64,000 nucleotides of DNA from Siphonodentalium dalli (GCA_032622095.1 CP136061.1:118060754-118124753), one strand, 5' to 3'; shown: positions 44,000 through 56,653, counted from the first letter of the stretch. Notes: generated from the letters alone by a model not told the origin. Made by a program: numbers and translations.

Positions 44000-45497
44000 A
44001 GTTTGCATGTATATGCATAATTGCAAATCGGCATTCAGAAACACCCGTTGTTATAAACTTGAAGACGCAAAACAACAGTCGCAGGGTAGCCTCTTCATGT
44101 AGTGGTTGATGCTTCTTTAACAGATGATTCCATAGATGGGTCGTTGTCCCAGATGTTTGCGATTTATACACCATGTTGCATTCATCACACATGTAAGTTC
44201 ATGCACTGCCTGCATAGGGCCCGACGAATCGGCAATTTCAACATCGAATCGAATCTCGAATCGAATCAGGATAATGATTCGAAATCGAATCGAATCTCGA
44301 ATCGAATCTTTTTCAAACACTTTAGTAGATTCGCGGGTACCGATCGGTGGAAGGTACGAGCAAAAATGGGTGCAAATGTCGGATTTTATAACGTCAGTGA
44401 GATAACTCAGATTATGAAGAAGGTTCATTGAACTTAATTTCTATGACATGATATATATAAATACAATATTTAATCATAGTTTAAAACAGTTTAATATATG
44501 AGAATGGCACGACACCATTTCATATTTTGTGCCACTGCCAGTATGCGTGAAGTTCGCGAAAGAAAGCAGTTTGGAACTTTGGAGTTAATGAAGTCTGATT
44601 CGAGTCATTGCAAACGGGAACTCTTCTGAGCATGTACGCTTCACCCTGTCGCGCACAGCAGGCACGCGCGATATCAAAATTGCGCAGCGCGACTTAATTG
44701 GGAATAGCGCATACGCAAACGGGATTACAGAGAACTATATATAGTATCCCAACTTGGGCCTGTCTGTCGGAAAGCTGAATGGTTAACAAATTATATTCCA
44801 TTTCCCGGATAAAGATGTTGGTCAGATTTGGAGATGGCATGATGGAGCCCAAAATGTTTATTTAATATATTTATATTGTTTTAATTTTGAGTTAAAAAAA
44901 ATATGATATTATTTGATTGATCTGAGTAACACAATATAGGCTTTTCTGGTAAGAATGTCAGATACCGACATACAAATATGTCCCACAAGAAATTCACTAA
45001 CTTCAGTATCGCGACATTTCTGGTTTTATGTGGTGGAGGAAACCGTGTGCGTTACGATTATGGTACAACCGCGATGAACACACAAACCATCACAGATCTA
45101 TACCTGCATGCTGCACGAGTTGCACCGACCTTCCACGAGTAACCAGCACTGGGACTGGTGGGGCAATATATACGAGCAGTGAGCTTTTGGGCAACTTACC
45201 CTATACACATTGGACCATGGTGGTCACACATGGTCGCGGAAGGAGACTTGTGTTAAGTATTGGGGATAATATGAATAATTTTTATAGATAATGCAGTCTA
45301 TTCCCAGTGATAAAGAACTTGTATATAACGATTCGAAATATCCCGAATCACCCGACCGCTTTCGAATCGAATCGAATCGGAACGTAAGATTCGAAATCGA
45401 ATCAAATCTCGAAGCTTCGTCGGGCCCTATGCCTGCAGCTTTATCATGTTTAAAATAAGCATGAATGACGGACGACATTTTGTCCTGTGTAAAAGAA
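44000..45497 (-). pseudogene. BED zinc-finger transposase N-terminus, split and stopped
   Basis: On the minus strand MSSVIHAYFKHDKAAGSA starts at about 45496. It is interrupted by the inner hAT at 45437/44214 and continues, after an in-frame TGA, with MCDECNMVYKSQTSG and THLWNHLLKKHQ. C..C, then SGTT.L..H....H is the BED zinc-finger pattern of hAT transposases (DNA binding). The catalytic RNase-H part is absent, so this is a relic. Confidence 0.7.
44215..45429. mobile_element. hAT-like element (innermost layer), TIR TAGGGCCCGACGAA
   Basis: TAGGGCCCGACGAATCGG and TTCGTCGGGCCCTA ends with 8-bp duplication TGCCTGCA (44207-44214, 45430-45437). Subterminal ATCGAATCGAATCTCGAA repeats are like those of the host element but the termini differ. 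No transposase ORF. Confidence 0.88.
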
Positions 45498-46305
45498 AGC
45501 TCCGAGACTGAAAGTCAACTTCAAAACGGAACAGCGCCAGAATGCACTTTTCGACACTGGGAACACGTGTTGTTTACATTCTCACCCATATTACATAGCG
45601 CGGAATCTGAGATGGATAGACGGCGGATAAAGCTATCGATTGCTCAGTCTCATAGCTATTATAATTTACCACGTCGTCGGTCCATTGGCAATCTGCGAGC
45701 TTTTGCTACCATTTTAAAGCTAGAATTCAGACGTGTTTAGTTGTCCTATCGTGGCTATTCTTATATTTAATAGCATGTGCATGAACATCTGCAATGCACA
45801 ATAAGAATTACAATGTGCATATATACATAATTTTCTTTGATTAAACGCCACAAAACAGCTAAGATCGACGTGTGTACTTGTCCGTAAACAGCCTACTTTT
45901 CCATCAGAGTATATTCAAAATTTCGAGTTGGCAATTTCGACTCGAATTCGAATCGAATTTGACTTTCAAATCGAATCTCGAATCGAATATCGAATATTCG
46001 CAGGAGCCTAGTTATTTGTTACTGTTTTCCTGATATGGAAATGATAAAGAGCGTTTATATAATTTGTGTGTGAATAACCAATAGAATTCAGCTATGTTAT
46101 GTAAACAGAAGCAAAATTTATGTAACGCGAGCAGGCTCTTGTTTACGTACACCATCGTACGCCTTGACGACAATATACTATTTACGCGCTGATTGTGTTT
46201 GGAATATGAACAAAACTATATGTATTTTAATATTCCTTCTGTTGATGGCGATTTGAACAAATATGAATATTTCTGCAACGAATGCCGCCCGTGCCTTTAA
46301 AGGTG

Positions 46306-47159
46306 AGATTGTCGGTGATGTTAGTAGAATGCAACATTCATCCAGTTTGCATATCACCTGAATACTTTAATACTTATCAGTTTCACGAACCCGAACAAGT
46401 ACATAATATGTCTTTAATTCAGACTGTTTGGCAATCCGCTGCGGAAACCCTTTGCCATGGCCAAGTTTGCTTCAGCAAATTTTTATGGCTTCGGCATTGC
46501 TGATTACTGTAGCCAATTATGACGGCTGTCAACTGAACATCACATTTATGTGATCCAATTAAGTATTATGCAACACAAGAGCCCATTTATAATAGCATTA
46601 TACCCTGTAATGAGTCAGTACACTTCAAATGTGCTGTTTTGAAATATGCATACTGGTACATTAATGCCCAAAATAATCGACTCCTTAACCACAGCAGAAT
46701 TATGGGTAGCTTTTCAGGATTTAGTCGGAAATATTGGTGCTCAGGCTCTTTTGAAATAACTGACAAGGGTCCAAGTTAGAGTGTCCATTCATAATTTTGT
46801 ACAGTTCAATGAGATCCCCCTGAATCTTCTGAATTTGAGTGACATTAAATTCAGTCTTATCATGCATTGCCTATAAGTCAAATTTCTAACAAGTGACACG
46901 TATCATTTCCAGTGTCTTCGTCATTCTATACCCGGCGTCAATGTTACAAATGGCGGAATTTACTGAACAACCGCAGACAAAAAACACTCAACACTGCACC
47001 GCCGGATTAGGATACTAATGTAGTCCTACAGCAGTGTTTTCTGCGATGTCACCTGCATCGCACAAGATCATTGCATCCAGTGTGTTCTACTGGTAATTCT
47101 ACGAATCATGCGGCATGCCACATGCCAAACATCAAACTCCATGTAGAAGGACTTTTACT
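46306..47159. other. No gene seen
   Basis: Between the transposon nest and the 1.25-kb TIR element; only a family A fragment recognised. Confidence 0.45.
46661..46734. mobile_element. Family A MITE, left arm fragment
   Basis: TTAATGCCCAAAATAATCGA through GATTTAGTCGGAAATAT; the right half is absent. Confidence 0.7.
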
Positions 47160-47167
47160 GTTTGTTC

Positions 47168-48414
47168 GGGTCCGTGTCGTTTTGGTCCAGAGACGTTTCG
47201 GCCGGGACGTTTCGGCTCAGTTTTAAGCCGAAATGTCTCACTTATTGAGTCGAATCGTCTCAACTTTTTCTGACTTTTGATGATATTTTCTTTGAATATT
47301 TCGTGCATTTATGAGTTGTTATGAGGGAATTTTGTTATGAAATGTGACTTTTGATGACATTTTCGTTGCGTAATTCAGTATGTATTTATGACTTATACCA
47401 ATAAGATATTTGAATACAATGTGACTATAGCGGTGATTTTCTTTGCGTATTTGTGAATGAAATGTGACTTTGTTTGATGATGTTTGATGTTATTCACACT
47501 TTAACTCGGTTGTTTGCATTACATCTGTCACTCAGACACATAGTGAGAACTGATTAGAGGTTGTTTCTGACAACCGGCCAACTTCTATAGATCAGTGTTT
47601 GTTTAGGGTTCCTAGGGTATATTAAGCATGGGATACTGCTCTGTTCATATCTCTGGCGGCGAGTCGAGCGGGACAGTCATAATTGCTTTGTCTGCCTGCT
47701 GTTCCTCCCGTCAGACGTTAGCACGAGTGAGTTGTGTGGATTCGTAACCTTTGGGAAGCAGCCGCCCTAGTGCTAACGCCGGAGCGAGATGGTTTTGGAT
47801 TAGACTCAGGACGGATTATGGAACTAATCCCCGACGCCGCGTTAGCTGCAATGAAAAGCAGTCGGATAGTGGACACTGTTAGCTGGCAACTCCAGGCTGA
47901 CAGGGGCTATCTGGTCCTTTGCATTGAATTCCGGACAGAGGATGCTGGTATCCAGAGGTCTTCTGCCCGGGACAGGAACGCCGAAACCCGCCGTACAGTG
48001 AAGAAGGGGCCTCCAAAAAAGAAGACGCCATCACGAAGAAGAAGGGCGAAATGGAAGAAGAAGATGGGGGGTGACCGTCGATCTGCCGGTCACCCCTCCC
48101 CGTGTGGTTCAGCCGACGTCCAGTGTCACAGCCGGTATGTCGGAGTTGTCTGAGAGATGCCCAGACGACCCGACCTGCATGGAGACAGGCGACATTGCAC
48201 CAGCTCGCCAAAACTGTTGTCAAATCTGTCATAATCTCCAACAACACACCATAAAGTGATGAAATAAATCAGCTTAAGTAGTGATTAAGCTGTATAAGCC
48301 GAGTTAATCCCCTGCAATCAACTCCAATTAACACATACAATATATGGGGCCGAAACGTCCCTGGACCGAAAAGGTCTGAGCCGAAACGTCTCCGGACTGA
48401 AACGACCTGTTCCC
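47168..48414 (+). mobile_element. 1.25-kb TIR element with 8-bp target duplication and a short ORF
   Basis: Flanked by GTTTGTTC (47160-47167, 48415-48422). Ends GGGTCCGTGTCGTTTTGGTCC and, inverted, GGGAACAGGTCGTTTCAGTCC. Inside each end the motif GACGTTTCGG is repeated several times. The superfamily is not clear; an 8-bp duplication allows hAT or P-like classes. Confidence 0.82.
47734..48153 (+). CDS. Short basic ORF inside the TIR element
   Basis: 139 codons: an N-terminal half with a predicted alpha/beta pattern (ELIPDAALAAMKSS, SWQLQADRGYLVLCIEFRT) and a strongly basic stretch (KKGPPKKKTPSRRRRAKWKKK). The GC content is far above the flanks. Another open frame overlaps its end (48071-48259, PARQNCCQICHNLQQHTIK), suggesting a frameshift in a once longer protein. 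I do not recognise a family with certainty; the PSRRRR-type block resembles short proteins carried by marine-invertebrate repeats. It may be nucleic-acid binding. Confidence 0.4.
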   Translation: MWIRNLWEAAALVLTPERDGFGLDSGRIMELIPDAALAAMKSSRIVDTVSWQLQADRGYLVLCIEFRTEDAGIQRSSARDRNAETRRTVKKGPPKKKTPSRRRRAKWKKKMGGDRRSAGHPSPCGSADVQCHSRYVGVV

Positions 48415-49024
48415 GTTTGTTCATCTATAGGTTTTGAAGCTCGCTATCTGGTTGTCATAACTTACCTAAGTGTACCTGGTCGAAAGTTTACCTGATCGTG
48501 TTGTAATTCAGGAAGTTGAACACTGCTGACAAGTGATTGAACTGGTGAAATAAATTGATTACTGATTTTTCTCAATCAAGATCTGTTTATAAAAATGACA
48601 ATCCCACGAAGTCTGTCACTAATAATTCAAATATCTACCTTGCGTGTTCGTAGCGTTCTTATGTTATAGAATAAATGATATATTTAGTCGATGTTCACAG
48701 TTTTCTTGCGTCCAAATTCGTCTAAATACAACGATGAGTTACCACTTCCTGTTACTAAATTTAGCTATGATCACAATACAAGGGGAAAATCCTATTTTTT
48801 TTCTAAAATTAGAAATGACGCTTTGCTTGGCGCATTCCATTTTATGATCAACATGTCGACGTGGCGACTGCAGAGACGTAGCGATAGGGGGTTAGGGTGT
48901 CTCACTCCCAACTTGGTCAATATCTTCAACAGTTGGAAACTTCATAATATGTACCTGACACAACATTAGTTGGAAATTTCACTCCAACAATAGGTTGAAA
49001 TTGTTCTCGTATTTTAATTTTCCA

Positions 49025-49490
49025 ACAATTAAAGATACTCAATCCGATCAGACGGCCCCCATATCATCAAGATACAACAACAACAAAAAAAACAAAAAAA
49101 CAACAACAACAACATTTCTTCAGAATCGATTAATTACAACAAAATAATCACTGTCAACTATGGTATAAAATGTCCCAAAACGCGTTATTTATCAACATGT
49201 TGTTCAACGAAATAGGGCCGAATTATCACAAAATTTTCCCGTATGACCACCTGATTTTAGAGTTGTCCATCTTCATCCGCATTTTTTTCCGAGACCGTCG
49301 GTTTGACGACTTTTTTCCAGGCCACAAATAAGTAGACATCTCGAGAAATAAAAAAAATTCGATATCTGATCACTCTGAGCTTTGATGGGTGTGTTCCTCG
49401 ACTCGAATCAATATTTTCTACCCACCCCCCCCCCCCGAAGCCAAGAAATAGTAATTTGGGAGCGTTAATTCGGACTATGCACCTTTAAAA
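49025..49490. repeat. Family E dispersed repeat
   Basis: AATTAAAGATACTCAATCCGA to ATTCGGACTATGCACCTTTAAA, including a CAACAACAA microsatellite and a poly-C tract. Confidence 0.55.
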
Positions 49491-51349
49491 TTTATTAGTG
49501 GGGAATTTGCTGTTTTTATACAGACCAACATTTGCACATTTTCCTACTTTTGGTCAACAGTTTGGACTGAAATGACCATCACGGAAATTATCCAACACAA
49601 TGGGGTGTCAGGTTGACCCATTTTAAAGATTCCACGGTCCGATTTGTCACCAAAATTAGTCAAACTTTCCAAAGATATACTTTTGAACTTACCAGGCCAA
49701 AAAACAAACTACTTGGAATAACCCTGATTAATTTGTATGACACAGTACGTCGCGAAACCCAGAAAAGAATCCGCCGTTTGAAGGAGGCGCCGCATTCGCG
49801 AATTAAAAAAAATCTCAATTTCAAACAATCAATTAATCAATTTGAAGAGAAAAATGTCCTTCATAACCAGTATATGCTATATAGCAGTATAACAACACGT
49901 GTGTACCCTCAAATGTGAGAGAAATTTTCGAATTATGTAAAACAAAAGTGGTTTAAAAAAAATAAAAAAAATGTAGGTCGATACTCGATAAACAGTTTGA
50001 AAGGAAATATTTTCCAAAACACTCTGCATTATATTGACTGTCTACCATCCGAAATCATGACTGTCTGCGAGAAAATAAATCAACATTTTTCATTGAATAT
50101 TTTAGTTTTTTGGCAGCCATTTGCAGTACTACTTGTTTGAGGAGAATTCACGATACAACTACATAATGTCGGAAAGATTAATAGGTATTGAGTATTTATA
50201 TCTGACAGATTATTGGAAACGTGGTTGAATATTATTTATGTTGTTTCATGTTGTTTTGGTCCTTTACCCAATAAAAATATAGTCTTGAAGAGAGAGTGTT
50301 TGGGGTGGGGGGGGGGCTAACCCCTGGATTCTCGAATGGGCCGATAGGCCCATTCCTTAACCCCTATAGTCTTGAATATGGCTGCCAAAAACATAAATAA
50401 ATGGGGAACATTCTTAAAGGCCCACTTAAGTTTCGAATCACCAGATCACATTATATACCACATATTCCATGTTATTCCATGTTATATAATTTGAAAGAGG
50501 AAGCTCCAAAAACATTGTATTATCAACTGATCCGGTCGAAATGATAAACTGGGAACATGTTGTTTTTGTCGAGGTACCGTGTGTGATCTGTGCTTAATTT
50601 TGATCCGGACTGTACTGTATATTCTATTCTCAATGGAAGGGGGGTAACTCTATCTCTTAGTTTGAATTCATTTATTGATGCATTCTGGATTGACAACGGG
50701 GGTAGTCTTGGAATGGATCTGAGAATCTCTATCACTTAATGGACACTATATAGGTCACAGCTGTTTCGTATTCTGGTGGGATATATATATAGTATTTGGT
50801 TCCTCTTCCAAATGGTATATAATATGGAATATGTTGGGTATAATGTCATCTGGACATTTGAAAACTAAGTGCGCCTTTAAGTTGAACATGAGCAGGCATA
50901 CAATTGAAGGCAATTAAGAACGCTCTTTATTATCTACTAGTTTGGGAAACGACATAACGGGTGCTATTTATTAGAGAGATCATTGTCATTTTGGCTAGCA
51001 TATAACTATAATTCAAATCGTGTTATTCACTTTTCCATTTGAGTCTAGAGTCGAAATCTGACCATATCTCCTATTAATGTTATCATTGGTCGATATAATT
51101 ATTTTTGGGAAACTCACCATCGGTACTGTCTTGTATAGGGTGTACGTCAAATCGGAATGTGATCCGTGCACGGATCTTTAAATTGACAGTTTCGGCTAAT
51201 TAGAATAACCATTCTCTATTAATTCATTATACATGTAGGTATTAATTTCTCACCTCGAAATTGACAAAATTATATGGCTAAGTTATATGGCTAAACTACT
51301 CGCTTAGATATAAGACGTTGTGTCTGCCAAAATATAATGGAATATCCGT
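49491..51349. other. No gene seen
   Basis: Contains a GAACGCTCTTTATT string (50926) shared with other repeats and a poly-G tract (50307-50317). The 101-codon ORF at 49613 has no recognisable features. Confidence 0.4.
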
Positions 51350-52215
51350 TATAAAACTCTCTGTATAAAAACCCCGTAAACCATGGTATATCAGGCTAAA
51401 CTCTGGTAAAATATGGTAAAGTCAGATAAACAATGATATACTCTGGTAAAAAAAACAAGTAAAGTCTATGTACAAAAGGACATACCCTTGAACAGGACAT
51501 ACATGTAAACCCATGTAAATCAGAACATACCCAAGTAAATTCTTGATGCAGTCATGGTGTAACAGACTATACTCTAGTAAAACAACGGAAAACAGTGATA
51601 CATTGTCACTATGCAGGGTAAAATCCATGTGCAGCCCATGGAAAAAGAACATACCATAGTAAATTCTTGATTGAGTAATGGTGTAACAGATTATACTCTA
51701 GTAAAACCATGGTAAACAGTGATATATTATGCAGGGTAAAAGCCATGTGCAGCCCATGGAGAAAGGACATACAATAATGCTCTAATTAATCGACTGCTTA
51801 ACCACAGCATAATTATGGGTAACTTTTCAGGATTTAGTCGGACATATGGCTTGTTGCCATTCATCGGAAAGCTCTCCCAGAGAGCTTTCCGATGAATGGC
51901 AACAATCCATATTTCCCAGAGCTTTCCGATGAATGGCAACAATCCATATTTCCGACTAAATCCTGAAAAGTTACCCATAATTCTGCTGTGGTTAAGCAGT
52001 CGATTAATTAGAGCATTACTGTATATACCCTTGTAAATTCCAAGTATATGCATGATGTACCCCACTTTACTCTCTCGTAAACTGCTGGTGGTACGTGGGT
52101 AAAACCCGTGTAAATCAGAACATGCTCTAGTAAATTATTGATGGTGTCATGGTGTAACACATTGTGCTATTATGTGGTAAAACCTTGGTGAAACAGGATA
52201 TACTCTGGTACCACC
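51350..52215. repeat. Diverged tandem array (GTAAAC-rich) split by a family A MITE
   Basis: Blocks with 'TACTCTAGTAAAAC', 'AGTAAATTCTTGAT' and 'GCAGGGTAAAATCCATGTGC' recur every ~140-170 bp on both sides of the MITE. Confidence 0.65.
51772..52021. mobile_element. Family A MITE with internal duplication, inserted in a tandem repeat array
   Basis: CAATAATGCTC to GAGCATTACTG, TA both sides. The centre is duplicated (CAGAGCTTTCCGATGAATGG occurs twice, 51890 and 51917). It splits the GTAAAC-type array at 51350-52215. Confidence 0.82.
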
Positions 52216-52924
52216 TCTTTAAAATAACTTCTTCTTGGGGGAAAAACGCTCAGAAGAAAAAGAAACTCTCTTTAAATGTTTTATTATTTTTTTCATTTCT
52301 GAATGGCTGCGGACACACGTACCACAGTATCGATAGCATAGTAGGTATGACAATTTATTATGGTGGAGTTTGGTGACAATTGGTCGTCATAACTCTGTGC
52401 CATAGCTAGGCCATGTTGCCGCTGAATTTCCGCACAATGAGTTTGACTGGATATATACCATTGCGTTTCATCAAGGTTGATCATTACGTTTTACTACATT
52501 GTATTCTCTACGATATATATAATGCACGATCGATCGTCCAGAATTGCGTTTGACCCTGGCAATCCCTCATTCACTCACATATCATGCACGTAGTACGTTT
52601 ATTGATATGATATCAATGCATGTTTATCTAGTTATATTAAATTCATGCGTATTAAGACAGTTCCCCAATTGAGTTTTTTATTTTGCGTTTAGAAGGTTTG
52701 TGCACAGCGTGTAGCCTACGAAATGTGTAGCATGAAAAGAGGATAATCCAATCTTAGAAAAGCCGAATAGAATGAGCGATCAACGTTAAGCATGTAGCGT
52801 GACTTTGGGAATTGCCTTAGCGGAAGTAGATTATTCTGATTGAAGTATATTAAGCATATCGGTGCTCACAGCTAACCGTCACCACAGACTATATATTGCA
52901 TGCATGTTTACACGTTTTCCTATT

Positions 52925-53565
52925 TACACGGGCATTCTCTTTGAAAATCCTAACAGATTTACGTGTCTGGCTATGTGATAATGCACAGCATGGAAGCATG
53001 TATAGTACTCAAATCACTGTGAATTAGATCTGTGTTTGAGATATATTTTTCGTGTTAACGGGAGTCCCTCTATTTCGTTGGTTGTGGCCCAGACAATGTG
53101 CGATTTTATTGGTTAGTGACGTAACAGATCATTTCAATGCGAAATCCAATCTATAAAAAGCCGATAACAATTACAAACACTGCTTCGTGATTGGTTATAT
53201 TAAATTGCGACATCGGTGGTCAATGACATGTTGCCAATTTCCCCACGCATATCAAAACACAACTAATTTTATAATAGAGAACACAAGCGACATATTCATA
53301 ATTCTTTATACCCATCGCAATCTAGTAAACATCATCTTCGAGATTTTATCTATCAACGATATTTATTACTGAATATTCTTTCGCATTTTGTTGTTTTTGT
53401 AACTACTACTAAATACTACGCCAGACATGCATTCCATATTTGGACAAGTTATATTTCGTCGTCTTGGGAAAGCCGCATTGTCCTATAAAACAAATGTCAA
53501 TCGCAGATCCAGAAACGTAAATCTGTTAGGATTTTCGTCGGATATTCAAAGAGACTGATTAACGG
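52925..53565. repeat. Imperfect inverted repeat left of the 2.4-kb palindrome
   Basis: CTCTTTGAAAATCCTAACAG..ATTTACGTGTCTGG at left and the mirror CCAGAAACGTAAATCTGTTAGGATTTTC at right. The 2.4-kb palindrome inserted just at its right edge. Confidence 0.4.
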
Positions 53566-53574
53566 GTAGGTTTG

Positions 53575-55953
53575 GGGTGTGTCTTTTTACCGGATTCCGG
53601 ATCCCGGATTTCGACCCGGATTTAGGTGTCTTTTTACCGGATTTCGACCCGGATTCGGGTATGAATTTCATGCTTGTTTTATCACACATTTAACCAATTA
53701 AAAGCCGTTTCTGACACGATTAAACCAATATAGGGCTGTCGTGCTCATTCAACCCGATTAAGCGTATTTAAAGGTACATATCGTGCCCGGATCAGCATAC
53801 TTCTTATTTTTTCATATAGACACGACGGTTGGATTGATTTTACGCGATCATGATGGCATTTAAGGGAACACACCATGTCCGGATCCGAATTAATTATCTC
53901 GTAATTATTGATCATATTTAAAGGTAGATATCATGTCCGGATCCGGTTTTTCTCTCTCTCTCTCTCTTTTTTCCATATAAATTATCGTCTTTTTGATATA
54001 TTAAATGTCACGTGGAACAAAGTTATAAGTTTATTTTGAGACGTTATACTAGGCTGTTGGATTGATTTCACGGAATGATTATCGCATTTAAAGGTACACA
54101 CCATGTGCGGAACCGAATTAATTTCCACGTATTTACTGATAATATTTAAAGGTACAGATAATGCCCGGATCCGGATTTTTCTTCTTATAAAGTAATGCTT
54201 ATTTAATACAATAAATGTAAACTGAGTCGCGTGGAACTAGGTTATAGATGTTGATGTTTAGGTCAGATAATTCCCGGATTCGGATACGAATAGTTCTTTT
54301 CTATTTCATATAAATAGTCAAGTATTTAATACATTAAATGGCAGCTGAGCCACGCGGAACTCAGTTTATTTGGAAACGTTGAACATGGCGCTTGGATTGA
54401 TTTCACGCGAGAATGAGCCCATTTACAGACAAACTTTATGACCGGATCTGGATCCGGATTTTATGTGTCTTTTTCTAATTTCGACCCGAACCCTGATCTC
54501 AATTTTATGTTTATTATAATCCATGTTTAACACATTAAAAGACATTTCAGACCCGCGAAAACATGGCACAGGTTGCGTTTAACAGTAATATCATTCGGAT
54601 TGAAATAAATTGACTTGCTTTTGTGAAGATTTTTTGTTCTCCAGCCCACAAAAAAAAACCTGGTGCAGTTTAAATGGTTTATTGTTTTAGTTCGATTATA
54701 AACGATTATATTTGTGATACTAGTAGTATTACTATTGTAAATTCGATATTTAAGCCGGTTTAAGTGAGATAGATGTACGACTTGTATTAAGCGTTTTATG
54801 TCACGACGCCCGAATCGTTATAAAAACACGGATAGCATATTCATCCCATTGCAGCCCGCTACTGTTTATACAGTGATTATATAGTCTGGCCGCCCGAATC
54901 GTTATAAAAACACTGCTAGCATATTCATCCCGTGGCAGCCAGCTATAGTTTATACAGTGATTATCTAGTTTAAAGGTACAGACCATGCCCGGATCCGGTT
55001 TAAAAAAAAAAATCTCCATATAAATTAACGCCTATTTAATATATTAAATGTCAGCTGAGTTAAGAGGAAGTTAGAAGTTGATTTTGAGATGTTAGACCCG
55101 GCTGTTGGATTTATTTCACGGATCACGATGATCGCATTTAAAGGTGCATGCCATGCACGGATCCGAATTAATTATCGCGTATTTATTAATAATTTTTAAA
55201 GGTACAGATTATGCCCGGATCCCGATTGTTCTCCTTTCACTTATAAATTAACTCCTATTTTATGCATTAAATGCCAGCGGAGTCACGTGGAACCAGGTTC
55301 CACGCGACTCAGTTTACATTTATTGTATTAAATAAGCATTACTTTATAAGAAGAAAAATCCGGATCCGGGCATAATCTGTACCTTTAAATATTATCAGTA
55401 AATACGTGGAAATTAATTCGGTTCCGCACATGGTGTGTACCTTTAAATGCGATAATCATTCCGTGAAATCAATCCAACAGCCTAGTATAACGTCTCAAAA
55501 TAAACTTATAACTTTGTTCCACGTGACATTTAATATATCAAAAAGACGATAATTTATATGGCAAAAAGAGAGAGAAAAAAACCGGATCCGGACATGATAT
55601 CTACCTTTAAATATGATCAATACTTACGAGATAATTAATTCGGATCCGGACATGGTGTGTTCCCTTAAATGCCATCATGATCACGTAAAATCAATCCAAC
55701 CGCCGTGTCTATATGAACAAATAAGAAGTCTGCTGATCCGGGCACGATATGTACCTTTAAATACGATTAATCGGGTTGAATGAGCACGACAGCCCTATAT
55801 TGGTTTAATCGTGTCAGAAACGGCTTTTAATGGGTTAAATGTGTGATAAAACAAGCATGAAATTCATACCCGAATCCGGGTCGAAATCCGGTAAAAAGAC
55901 ACCTAAATCCGGGTCGAAATCCGGGATCCGGAATCCGGTAAAAAGACACACCC
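53575..55953. mobile_element. 2.4-kb near-perfect palindromic element with 9-bp target duplication
   Basis: Flanked by GTAGGTTTG (53566-53574, 55954-55962). Arms of about 670 bp (53575-54245 and 55285-55953) are nearly identical inverted copies beginning GGGTGTGTCTTTTTACCGG. The 1-kb middle has diverged copies of the same units (CCCGGATCCGGATT, TTTAAAGGTAC). A 9-bp duplication with long inverted repeats fits a Mutator-like or foldback element. No transposase. Confidence 0.85.
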
Positions 55954-56619
55954 GTAGGTTTGGCGTCGTAAAATCATACGACCTTTCCCCACCAAGCGCC
56001 ATATCAATATCATAGTAACACACGTTGCAAGTTACACGTAGTGTGGCTAAACCTGGCTAATAATTTTTTATCCATCTACCCTATCTATTCATTCTAAGTA
56101 TATGTAAGGTCTATAAATGGCGTATACATGTACATATATGTCACTTGGAAAGCGGCTTCATCCCCACAAGTGATCACATCGTGAAATGGCATAGCGACTA
56201 AAACGACGCAAACTATACATGCGCAAAAACAACCACCCAATAAGTCTTTCACTAATCCAATAACGGACATGACGGAAGTCAAATCGCACACACCTACCCA
56301 ATTCCTGGTTATATAAGTGGTCCTGCTAATTTGCTATGATGTTGTTGGGTCTTGCTGAATTGCTATGATGCTGGTAGGGCAAACTGAATCCGTTAGGAAA
56401 AAATATCGTTACGTTTTCTAAAGTTGTCATTTTCGTAGACTTTGACTAAACTGAGAACGAGAACGAGCCGATATATGCATGTATAAAACATTCAAAAACA
56501 TGTATATGGCAAAATATTTTAATAATGGCTGCGATAGTTGTTGAAAACCGACCATAAACGAGATATTTATCCATCACCTTTGTCGTCTACTATATAGATA
56601 AAGGCTGCAATCTAAACCA

Positions 56620-56653
56620 TTGCTTTATTTTAGCACGTGCTAAAATAAAGCAA
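56620..56653. repeat. 34-bp perfect palindrome centred on CACGTG
   Basis: TTGCTTTATTTTAGCAC followed by its exact reverse complement. Confidence 0.85.

Larger units (their letters stand above)
43657..46010 (-). mobile_element. hAT transposon relic (middle layer), TIR TAGGGTCCTGCGAAT
   Basis: TAGGGTCCTGCGAATTGG at left and ATATTCGCAGGAGCCTA at right, flanked by GTTATTTG (43649-43656, 46011-46018). Subterminal AATCGAATATCGAATCG repeats are probable transposase-binding sites. Without its own insertion it is about 1.13 kb and carries a BED zinc-finger start but no catalytic domain. Confidence 0.88.
43452..46305. mobile_element. Family D element, outermost layer of a three-level nest
   Basis: The left part (43452-43656) and right part (46011-46305, ending CGCCCGTGCCTTTAAA) together equal one family D copy in reverse orientation to 20204-20617. 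They are separated by the hAT at 43657-46010 with an 8-bp duplication. Confidence 0.78.
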
